From the NCBI GenBank assembly GCA_023128035.1, contig JAGMES010000077.1:1-20358 (forward strand): a stretch of DNA of 20,358 bases, in the 5' to 3' direction. Both the position numbers and the translations under genes were made by a program. This document shows positions 1 through 8,134 of the stretch, piece after piece. The stretch comes from Halanaerobiales bacterium. GTDB taxonomy: Bacteria > Bacillota_F > Halanaerobiia > DY22613. Under the pieces are notes generated by a model. That model saw only the letters and a program-made list of their open reading frames with translations, did no database searches and had not been told where the DNA came from. Position 1 is the stretch's first letter, and every line of letters starts with the position of its first letter.

Positions 1-3000
1 TCTGTCTGCCCTGTGTATTTTGCTAGTAGAACATTATAAGCAGCCAATAAGACCATATACATTGTAGAACTTGTCTCTTGCATAACTTTTCTAATTTTTT
101 CATAGGTTTTTCTATCTACTTTAAAGTCTATATGTTCTCCCTCAAAGGTCTGCACTGGTGGCTCTTTGAAATCTGTCGGCATATTAAGTCGAGTAATCTC
201 TCCTTTAAAAACATCCAACCAATACTCTTCCTGCTTGTTTATTGCTTCAGATTTAAATAATTTATTTTGCCAGACAGAAAAATCCTTATATTGTACCCTT
301 AGTTCTGGTAACGTATTTCCTTTATACAACTCTGAAATTTCACTCCAGATAATCCCCATAGATACACCATCAGATATAATATGATGTATATCAAATAAGA
401 GCATATGTTTCTCTTCAGACAACTTAATCAGTTCTGCTCTCATTAGTGGTGCTCTATTCAGATCAAAAGGTCTAATAAACTGATATATTCTAGTTTCTAA
501 CTCTTCCCCTTCTAACTCCATGTATGGAATATCTAATTCTACCTCATCATGCACCCATTGTACGATATCTTCTCCTATCATCTCAAAAGATGTTCTCAAA
601 GATTCATGTCTTGTCACAAGTAATTCAATTGCATTTTTAAATTTTTCTACATCTAATTCCCCTTCAATAATTCTGATATTTGGCATATTGTAATTCAGAC
701 TATTTTTATCAAAATTATTTAATATATACATCCGTTTCTGTGCTGATGATGTCTCATAATATGCTCTTACTTCTATCGGCTCTATGGAGCTATATGTTCT
801 CTCATCTTCAACTAGTTTATCGACCCACTTAGCCAAAGCTTCTACTGTCGGATTATCCAGAAAACAATTTAAAGGTAAATCTATATTAAATACAACACGC
901 AAATGCAATACAAGCTGGGTAGCTAATAATGAATGACCACCTATCTCAAAGAAATTCTCATTTATTCCCACTACTTCCCTACCCAATAACTGGGCCAAAC
1001 TCTCCGAGATCATCTCTTCAGTCCTTGTACGTGGAGATATAAGAATATATTCTTTTTTCTTTCCATCTACTTTTGGTAATCCATTCTTATCAATCTTACC
1101 ATTTGGAGTGAGGGGTAACGCAGTAAGTTCTATAAAATCAAATGGTATCATATATTCAGGTAATCGCTCTTCTAAATAGCTGCGTAGCTCTTTAGAAGAA
1201 GGCATTGCTTTATCATTAGGTATCACATAAGCGATCAAACGTGGATTATTTGCTAATTCCTCATTTATTAATATTACAACCTCCTGTATCTGTGGATGTC
1301 CTTTTAATACAGTTTCTATTTCACCGATCTCAATTCGAAATCCACGAATTTTAACTTGATTATCTACACGACCAATAAACTCAATATATCCTTTTGGCAG
1401 ATAGCGACAGAGATCTCCTGTCTTATATAGGGATTCCCCATTCTTAAATGGGCTTTTTATAAATCGTGAATCAGTCAATTCATCACGATTTAGATAGCCC
1501 TTTGTCACACTTTTACCACCAATATAGATTTCACCTAGCACACCAATAGGCACAGGCAGCATATGAGAATTAAGTAGATATACTTCTGTATCAGGTATAG
1601 CTCTTCCGATTGGAACTGTTTCATTACTTAATTCCATAATTTCATCATCTATTGGGCACATAAGGACACCAATTGTTGTTTCAGAAGGTCCATAATGATT
1701 AATGATTTTACATCCTTTACCTAGGTCTCTAATCTTCTCTACCAACTCTTTTCTTAATGCTTCTCCTCCTAAGATTAGATACTTCTCTGGCAGTATATTC
1801 TTTATATCCTTCCCCTTTAACAATGTAGTCAGGTGTGAAGGTGTGATTTTTAAGCAATCAACTTTATTCTGAGCCATATACGCTGAGAAGATTTTTGGAT
1901 TAAGAAGACTTTCCTGGCTAAAGATATGTAACTCTCCACCAGTACATAAGGACGTAAAGATAGATGTATTTCCTAAATCAGCAGCTAATGTTGACACTGT
2001 AGCATAGCTCATTCCTTTTTCTAACTTAAGTACCTGATATAATCCACTAATATAGTTAATTAGGTTTTTGTGCTGTACTAAAACTCCCTTTGGTTTTCCT
2101 GTAGAGCCTGATGTATAGATTATATAAGCTAGCTGTTCTATTGAATTTTCTAAATTTAAATTTTCTGTATTGTTTTTTTTCAAAGTTGATCCAATAGAGT
2201 CAACACACACTATTTCTGAATTGTTATGTGAAAGGGTGTCAGCAAGTTTTTCTTCAGTTAATACAACAGTAGTCCCAGAGTCTTCAAGCATAAAATCAAT
2301 CCGTTTTTTCGGCAAAACAGGATCAATAGGAACATAGTGTCCCCCAGCTTTTAAAATAGCTAATAAAGAAACAATCATTTCCACTGAACGATTCAGATAG
2401 ATCGCGACCGGGGTATCAGCTGAAACTCCTAACTGACGTAAATGATTGGCTAATTGGTTAGATCTAATATTTAACTCATGATAAGTTAGTTGCTTATTTC
2501 CACATACTACAGCAATTCTATTAGGGGACATTTTAGCCTCATCCTCAAATAATTGTTCAATAGATTTTGGGCTAATAGGGTCCACTAAACTCTTCTTCCA
2601 CTGAAGTTGCATACTATTTCTCTCAGTTTCAGTCAAAAGGGGTATTTCTGCAATCCGTTGATCGGCATTCTGCAGAATATGTTTTAGTATCAGTTTAAAG
2701 TGATCTGACATTCTTTTAATAGTCTCTTCTTTAAATAAATCTGTACTGTAATTAAATATTTCTGTAATTTCCCTTTCTGTCACCCTTAAAGATACCGTTA
2801 AGTCAAATTTAGCAGTATTATCTTCAACTATAATAGGAGTTAGTGTAAGTCCAGGTAATTTCAAATCTTCAAATGGGGTATTTTCTAAAGTAAGCATTAC
2901 CTGAAAAACAGGAGTTCTACTTTTATCTCTTTGTATCTGCAATTCAGCTAATAATTTATCAAATGGAATATCTTGATGGTCATACGCGTTCAACGTATTA

Positions 3001-3968
3001 TCTTTAACACGTGCTAATAATTCACGAAACGTAGGATTATTAGACATATCTGTCCTCAAGGCCAGTGTATTGACAAAAAAGCCCATCAAATCCTCAATCT
3101 CTTTCATATTACGATTAGCTACAGGAGTTCCAACCACTATATCCTCTTGATTAGTATAATGATAAAGCAATATGTTTAATGCGGTTATACTTACCATAAA
3201 AAGACTAACTTCTTCTTTATTACACAAGTTTTTTAACTTTTGAGTCATTTCCTGAGAAAAAGACACTCCATAACTAGCACCACTGGAAGTTCTTTTTGGT
3301 GGACGTAAAAAATCAGTAGGCAAATCCAGCACAGGCAGATCATTACCTAAATGTTCTTGCCAAAAGTCAAGTGGTTTTTGCAAAACTTCACCTTGCATCA
3401 TATCCCTTTGCCATATTGCATAATCTGCATACTGAATAGGTAATTCAGATAATGGAGAAGACCCACCAACTTGATAGACCTCATACAATCTCATCAGTTC
3501 ACCCATAAAGATTCCAAAAGACCATCCATCTGTAATAATATGATGCATAGTAATACATAAGACAAAATCTTCTTCACCTAATTTCAATAAGGTTATCCGG
3601 AACAAGGGTCCATTTTCTAAATCAAAAGGTCTCTTGGTTTCATCCTTTATAAATTTTGATATCTCTTTCTCCCGATCTTCAACAGGTATATGATCTTTAA
3701 CTACTATAGATAATTCATAAGAAGAAGGAGGATGAATCGCCTGTACAGGCTCCTCCTCCTGAATTTCAAAAGTTGTTCTCAATGTCTCATGTCTATGAAT
3801 TATCTCCTGTAAACTTAGTTCCAATGCTTTTGTATTAAGTATGCCCCTTAAACGAGAGGCAGCACGAACATTGAAAACCTCAGGCTTAGATTCTATCTGA
3901 TGCATAAACCATAAACGCTGTTGTGCAAAAGAAAGGGGCATTAGAAAAATTTCATTATTACTCTTCAT
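1..3968 (-). CDS. NRPS, C-A-PCP-C..., 3' end beyond the window
   Basis: The frame is open from the ATG at 3968 to the left edge (1322 codons visible) and I checked it at about ten points. The first C domain begins right at the N-terminus (LSFAQQRLWFMHQ) and has an intact HHIITDG at residues 142-148. The A domain follows (TSGSTGKPKG at 619-628, NHYGPSE from 757, then YKTGDL and the GRVDNQVKIRGFRIE core). A PCP has GGHSLL with the phosphopantetheine Ser at about 1013. A second C domain starts near 1055 with HHIISDG at 1195-1201, so at least one more module lies outside the window. The start overlaps the stop of the upstream NRPS by 11 bp and has an AAAGGAAAGAGG ribosome site, so translation is probably coupled. 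My by-eye A-domain pocket is A-A-G-K-I-G-H-I-G-(K), close to the classical Asp code DLTKVGHIGK after its first three positions, but without the Asp235 equivalent. The substrate is therefore a guess: acidic, perhaps not an ordinary alpha-amino acid. Confidence 0.95.
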   Translation of the reverse strand, partial: MKSNNEIFLMPLSFAQQRLWFMHQIESKPEVFNVRAASRLRGILNTKALELSLQEIIHRHETLRTTFEIQEEEPVQAIHPPSSYELSIVVKDHIPVEDREKEISKFIKDETKRPFDLENGPLFRITLLKLGEEDFVLCITMHHIITDGWSFGIFMGELMRLYEVYQVGGSSPLSELPIQYADYAIWQRDMMQGEVLQKPLDFWQEHLGNDLPVLDLPTDFLRPPKRTSSGASYGVSFSQEMTQKLKNLCNKEEVSLFMVSITALNILLYHYTNQEDIVVGTPVANRNMKEIEDLMGFFVNTLALRTDMSNNPTFRELLARVKDNTLNAYDHQDIPFDKLLAELQIQRDKSRTPVFQVMLTLENTPFEDLKLPGLTLTPIIVEDNTAKFDLTVSLRVTEREITEIFNYSTDLFKEETIKRMSDHFKLILKHILQNADQRIAEIPLLTETERNSMQLQWKKSLVDPISPKSIEQLFEDEAKMSPNRIAVVCGNKQLTYHELNIRSNQLANHLRQLGVSADTPVAIYLNRSVEMIVSLLAILKAGGHYVPIDPVLPKKRIDFMLEDSGTTVVLTEEKLADTLSHNNSEIVCVDSIGSTLKKNNTENLNLENSIEQLAYIIYTSGSTGKPKGVLVQHKNLINYISGLYQVLKLEKGMSYATVSTLAADLGNTSIFTSLCTGGELHIFSQESLLNPKIFSAYMAQNKVDCLKITPSHLTTLLKGKDIKNILPEKYLILGGEALRKELVEKIRDLGKGCKIINHYGPSETTIGVLMCPIDDEIMELSNETVPIGRAIPDTEVYLLNSHMLPVPIGVLGEIYIGGKSVTKGYLNRDELTDSRFIKSPFKNGESLYKTGDLCRYLPKGYIEFIGRVDNQVKIRGFRIEIGEIETVLKGHPQIQEVVILINEELANNPRLIAYVIPNDKAMPSSKELRSYLEERLPEYMIPFDFIELTALPLTPNGKIDKNGLPKVDGKKKEYILISPRTRTEEMISESLAQLLGREVVGINENFFEIGGHSLLATQLVLHLRVVFNIDLPLNCFLDNPTVEALAKWVDKLVEDERTYSSIEPIEVRAYYETSSAQKRMYILNNFDKNSLNYNMPNIRIIEGELDVEKFKNAIELLVTRHESLRTSFEMIGEDIVQWVHDEVELDIPYMELEGEELETRIYQFIRPFDLNRAPLMRAELIKLSEEKHMLLFDIHHIISDGVSMGIIWSEISELYKGNTLPELRVQYKDFSVWQNKLFKSEAINKQEEYWLDVFKGEITRLNMPTDFKEPPVQTFEGEHIDFKVDRKTYEKIRKVMQETSSTMYMVLLAAYNVLLAKYTGQT

Positions 3969-6900
3969 TTTTTATCCTCTTTCCTTTCATCATAGCTCTT
4001 CTATCTATTTTTTTGATAGATAGAACTTGAACAGTATTTCCACTCTCTAGCTCATTATCAATACGTTTTGCAAGTTTATTTAATATTGGCTCTTCAAATA
4101 AATCTCTTATAGTTAGTCTCACACCAAAATTAGCCTGCATATTAGATATTAATTGGGAAGCCAATAGAGAATGCCCTCCCAGCTTAAAGAAATGATCATT
4201 AGCACTAATTCTTTTTACAGTTAATAGTTCTTCCCATATCTCTTTAAGTTTTACTTCTGTTTCTGTCTTAGAAGCTATATATTCACTTTCTTTCCTTAAT
4301 TCTGAATTCGGCTCTGGCAGAGATTGGATATCTATTTTTCCATTCACCGTAATTGGGATTTCATCTAAAAATACATATACTGAAGGCAACATATACTCAG
4401 GTAAGTAATATATTAAATGTTTCTCTAAAATCGTCTCTGGAAATTCTTCATCTTCTGACCGAACTTTAACTGGGTCTAATACAACATATGCCACCAAACG
4501 TTTATCCTGCTCTCCATCTTCCCTGGCAATAACAACTGCCTCACGTACTGCTTTATGTTCCATAATAATAGATTCAATTTCCCCTAATTCAATTCTAAAA
4601 CCTCTTAATTGAACCTGCTTGTCAAAACGTCCCAAATATTCTATATTTCCATCAGGCAGATAGCGAGCCATATCTCCTGTCTTGAAAATCTTCTCTCCTG
4701 GTTTGAATGGATTATCAATAAACTTACTTTCATTAAGCTTGTCATTATTTATATAACCACGGCTCAGTCCACTTCCCCCAATATATATTTCGCCTGCTAC
4801 CATAAGTGGTGCAACCTGTAAATTTTCATTTAATATATATATATCAGTATTATCAATTGGTTTTCCTATAGGAGGTAGTTCTCTTTCTCCCATGACTGGA
4901 ACAAGTGTATCTATAGATATCACTGAAACCTCCGTTAAACCATACTGATTAATCAGTTGGAACGGCAAATCTTCATCTACATATCGACGAAGACGATCAC
5001 CACCTGTCGCAACATACCTTAATGCCACCTCTTTTGGCCACTTTAATGTGAGAAGAACTTCCATCATTGCGGTCGGTATATCTGCCAAATTAATTTGTTT
5101 TTCAATCAACCAATCACGAAGTTTTTCAGGTGAAATGCGGGTCTCTTCATCAGGAATATAGATTGATGCTCCCGCTGATAAATAAGGCCATATTTCCGAT
5201 ATAGAGGCATCAAATCCTATACTATGAATATGAGACGTTCTATCTTTATCTGTAATACCATACCTGCGTTGCTGCCAGCAAACTAAATTAGTTAAACCTC
5301 TATGTTCTACTAAAACACCCTTTGGTTTACCAGTAGTACCTGAGGTATAGATTACGTATGCTAGGTCATCTAAGACCACTTTACATTCTGGATTCCCTTT
5401 ACTTTTATCTGCCAGCTGGTCCCAATCCGTATCACAATAAAATAGATTTAGATCAAGATCTTCAAATTTATTCTTTATTTCTTCTTTAGTTAATACAATT
5501 TCTACATCAGCATCCTGCAATATATAAGATATTCTTCCCTTTGGCAGATCACTATCAAGTGGTAAATAGGCTCCACCAGTTTTTAAGACGGCTAAAGCTG
5601 CTATTATCATATCAATTGACTGTTTCATACAGATAGCGACAATTTTGCCCTGGCCAACTCCCTGCACGATTAAATGATGGGCTAGTTGGTTTGCTCTTTT
5701 GTTCAATTGACCAAAAATTATTTCCCTATCTCCTTGCACAACAGCAACAGAATCAGGCTTTTCCAGACTCCTCTGTTCAACAAACTTGTGTGCACAAGTT
5801 TGTTGAAACTCATGTTTTGTAGAGTTAAAATCATTTAAGATAAGTTCTTTTTCAGATTGGCTTAACATTTCAAGAGTGCTCATATTACAGTCAGAAGACT
5901 TTACAATATTCCTTAATAAGCTTTTAAAATGAGAAGCCATTAACTTTATTGTATCTTCTAAAAATAAGTCACTTCTATATTGCCACTTTACCCAAAGCAC
6001 ATCATTTTCATCAATTATATCTAGATGTAAATCAAAATCCAATGAATCCGGTTCAATTTCATAAGTCTTAACCTTAAGAGTAGAGAGTTCTTTTGAGATG
6101 AATGGATTTTCCATAAGCCCCATAGAAACTTGAAAAATAGGACTATAACTACTATCACGCTGAGGATTTAAGACTTCTACTAAACGTGAAAATGGATATT
6201 TAAGGTGTTTAAAACTTTCCATAACTGTAAAACGAATACGTCCTATAAGTTCAGTAAATGATGGATCTCCCATTAAGTTTGTGCGTAATGCCAGGGTATT
6301 TATAAAACACCCACACATTTTCTCTGTTTCTTTTTGTTGGCGAGTAGAAACAGGTGTACCAACGATAACATTCTCTATTCCTGTATATCGATTGAGGAAA
6401 ATTTTAAAAGTTGTTAAAAAGACCATATACAAAGAAGCACCCTTTTGGCGTCCCAAAATACGTATCTTTTGTAATAATTCTTTATCAATTTTTTGGTAAT
6501 ACACATCGCTCTTATTAGAAATATTTGCAGAATGAGTATGATCACTAGGTAATTTAATTACCGGTAAATCTCCACTTAGCTTTTTCTTCCAATAGGCTTC
6601 CTCTATATCAAAATGAAGATGGTTTTTCTCCCATACGGTATAGTCTGTATATTGAACTGGTAATTTCTCAAGCTCAGGTTCTTTGCCATTATCAAAGGCA
6701 TCGTAAATATCACACCAGTCATTTACAAATATAGTCAAAGATTCACCATCAAAAATTAAATGGTGAATAACAAATAATACAGTATGCTCATCTTTACCTC
6801 GTCTAATTAACTGTATTCTAATTAAAGGGTCGATTTCTAAATCAAAAGGTTTATTTACCCATTCTCTTTCAATACGCTTCATTTCAGTTATAGTGTCTTG

Positions 6901-7323
6901 AAGATCACTGATATCTGTTTCAATAATATCTATTTTTTCAGGAACTATTCTCTGATAAGGTACTCCTTGTTCTGTTGCAAATCTAGTATTTAAAATAGAA
7001 TGTCTTTTAATAAGAGCCTCTATAGAACGATAAAAAACCTCTTTATTCAATTCCCCTGATAACTCAGTGGCAAAAGCAACAACATTTGATGATAATTTAG
7101 AATTGATTTGTTCTGCTAACCAGATCGACTTTTGGATATAGGATAATGGATACTTGTCACGTTCCTCTATAGGCTTTAATTCTGGTGGTTGCTCAATAGA
7201 TAATACTTCTCTTGTAACTGATACTTCATTAGCAACTTTCTCATATTTTTCTTTAATCTCTTTAGGAGTAGGCGGTTTATCGAACTGTAACTCTTTACCC
7301 TTATATATAACTTTTATTGACAT
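3958..7323 (-). CDS. NRPS module C-A-PCP with docking-like N-terminus
   Basis: This 1121-residue protein is a complete elongation module. Residues 1 to about 55 form a short extension, possibly a beta-hairpin plus helix (IKVIYKGKELQF then TPKEIKEKYEKV). A full C domain follows with HHLIFDG at 187-193. The A domain has TSGTTGKPKG near 660, GFDASISEIW, YKTGD-like and GRFDKQVQLRGFRIE cores, and the PCP has GGHSLLASQ with Ser near 1052. There is no epimerase or thioesterase. The pocket read by eye is D-A-S-A-A-G-Q-V-I-(K). It keeps the Asp that binds the alpha-amino group but matches no code I know, so the amino acid is not assigned. The A5 core reads NQYGLTE rather than NxYGPTE. I chose the ATG at 7323 because the in-frame GTG at 7332 lies inside the GAGGTG ribosome site. 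It sits 49 bp after the nucleotidyltransferase gene and overlaps the next NRPS by 11 bp. Confidence 0.96.
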   Translation of the reverse strand: MSIKVIYKGKELQFDKPPTPKEIKEKYEKVANEVSVTREVLSIEQPPELKPIEERDKYPLSYIQKSIWLAEQINSKLSSNVVAFATELSGELNKEVFYRSIEALIKRHSILNTRFATEQGVPYQRIVPEKIDIIETDISDLQDTITEMKRIEREWVNKPFDLEIDPLIRIQLIRRGKDEHTVLFVIHHLIFDGESLTIFVNDWCDIYDAFDNGKEPELEKLPVQYTDYTVWEKNHLHFDIEEAYWKKKLSGDLPVIKLPSDHTHSANISNKSDVYYQKIDKELLQKIRILGRQKGASLYMVFLTTFKIFLNRYTGIENVIVGTPVSTRQQKETEKMCGCFINTLALRTNLMGDPSFTELIGRIRFTVMESFKHLKYPFSRLVEVLNPQRDSSYSPIFQVSMGLMENPFISKELSTLKVKTYEIEPDSLDFDLHLDIIDENDVLWVKWQYRSDLFLEDTIKLMASHFKSLLRNIVKSSDCNMSTLEMLSQSEKELILNDFNSTKHEFQQTCAHKFVEQRSLEKPDSVAVVQGDREIIFGQLNKRANQLAHHLIVQGVGQGKIVAICMKQSIDMIIAALAVLKTGGAYLPLDSDLPKGRISYILQDADVEIVLTKEEIKNKFEDLDLNLFYCDTDWDQLADKSKGNPECKVVLDDLAYVIYTSGTTGKPKGVLVEHRGLTNLVCWQQRRYGITDKDRTSHIHSIGFDASISEIWPYLSAGASIYIPDEETRISPEKLRDWLIEKQINLADIPTAMMEVLLTLKWPKEVALRYVATGGDRLRRYVDEDLPFQLINQYGLTEVSVISIDTLVPVMGERELPPIGKPIDNTDIYILNENLQVAPLMVAGEIYIGGSGLSRGYINNDKLNESKFIDNPFKPGEKIFKTGDMARYLPDGNIEYLGRFDKQVQLRGFRIELGEIESIIMEHKAVREAVVIAREDGEQDKRLVAYVVLDPVKVRSEDEEFPETILEKHLIYYLPEYMLPSVYVFLDEIPITVNGKIDIQSLPEPNSELRKESEYIASKTETEVKLKEIWEELLTVKRISANDHFFKLGGHSLLASQLISNMQANFGVRLTIRDLFEEPILNKLAKRIDNELESGNTVQVLSIKKIDRRAMMKGKRIKNEE
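5776..5807. repeat. Perfect 15-bp inverted repeat inside the NRPS C-A linker
   Basis: The arms TTCAACAAACTTGTG (5776-5790) and CACAAGTTTGTTGAA (5793-5807) are exact reverse complements separated by TG. The repeat lies in the coding sequence between the C and A domains, encoding roughly FQQTCAHKFVEQ. It has no following T-run, so it does not look like a terminator. As RNA it could form a strong hairpin. Function unknown. Confidence 0.9.
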
Positions 7324-7329
7324 TGAACT

Positions 7330-7335
7330 CACCTC
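7330..7335 (-). promoter_or_regulatory. RBS that sets the NRPS start at 7323
   Basis: GAGGTG on the minus strand lies 6 nt before the ATG at 7323. The alternative GTG start (7330-7332) is part of this site, which argues against it. Confidence 0.7.
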
Positions 7336-7372
7336 ACGTATAAGATTCCAATAATTCTAATTTACATGACTT

Positions 7373-8134
7373 CTATAAAACGCCATATTTATCACGAATT
7401 AAACGAAACTCAGGACTTGAGATCTCAGTTGTTATCTGAGTTTTGACAAATTGAAACTCAATTCCTGATAGTAATAACAATTCATCAACCTCACGAATTA
7501 GATTCTTTGCTAGCTTAGCATTTGGCTTGCGCAAAGATTCCAACATCATCGACTTTAACTGTTGTGGTATCCCATCAATCTCTTCTAGATTCTCCATTGC
7601 CCAATGTAATAATGGTGGCCACCGATAGTTTAGTAAAAAGAGTAGTTTAATTAGTGCCATATTCATCTTAGCTGAAACCATGAGTACATTAAATTCATTA
7701 CCTCGCATTAATGTACGTTCGATACGTTGGGCACAAAATAAGAATTCAAAATAATGCAACTTTAGACGTTTCTCTCGAATTTCCGGTTTAATTGAAATTA
7801 TCTCTATTAATTTTTCCTCAAGGTAGTCATTGGTATCATATATAATTTGAAAAGTTTCATAAGGCCAATGCTCTACATCCTGTGAAGCATCAATTTTAGC
7901 TAAAAAATCACTTTCGGGTAAAATTAAAAACTCTAATTTTTCTTCCTCTATTTCATAAAACTTCTGATCATCATCTAAAGTATCATAGTATGAATCTGTT
8001 ACAATAACTTCTAAATCATAATCTGATAAAAGATCGGTATATGATTTTGATGCAGAACCTACTAAAACAATTCCCAATACTTCTATAGATGATTGAAATG
8101 GTTCTAAATGCTTTTTGGATATCCCATCAATCAT
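7373..8134 (-). CDS. Nucleotidyltransferase-fold protein (DUF4037-like)
   Basis: This 253-residue protein has a Pol-beta type nucleotidyltransferase signature near the N-terminus: VGSASKSYTDLLSDYDLEV, giving G26-S27 and the D38-x-D40 metal-binding pair. A third carboxylate is not clearly assigned; E69 or D100 (QIIYD) are candidates. The rest is mainly helical with LLFLLNYRWPP, a pattern I associate with DUF4037-type proteins. Related folds adenylylate small molecules such as aminoglycosides and lincosamides, so a role in masking or resistance to the product is possible but only inferred. It lies between two NRPS genes, so it was either recruited to the pathway or inserted without breaking the operon. 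I start it at the ATG at 8134, not the ATG at 8158, because GAGGAGGG stands 6 nt before 8134 and the start then overlaps the NRPS stop by just 8 nt (ATGATTGA), typical of translational coupling. Confidence 0.85.
   Translation of the reverse strand: MIDGISKKHLEPFQSSIEVLGIVLVGSASKSYTDLLSDYDLEVIVTDSYYDTLDDDQKFYEIEEEKLEFLILPESDFLAKIDASQDVEHWPYETFQIIYDTNDYLEEKLIEIISIKPEIREKRLKLHYFEFLFCAQRIERTLMRGNEFNVLMVSAKMNMALIKLLFLLNYRWPPLLHWAMENLEEIDGIPQQLKSMMLESLRKPNAKLAKNLIREVDELLLLSGIEFQFVKTQITTEISSPEFRLIRDKYGVL

Noticed and set aside
5776..5807. Intrinsic terminator
   Set aside because: The palindrome is inside an intact NRPS frame, is not GC-rich at its base and has no T-run after it on either strand.
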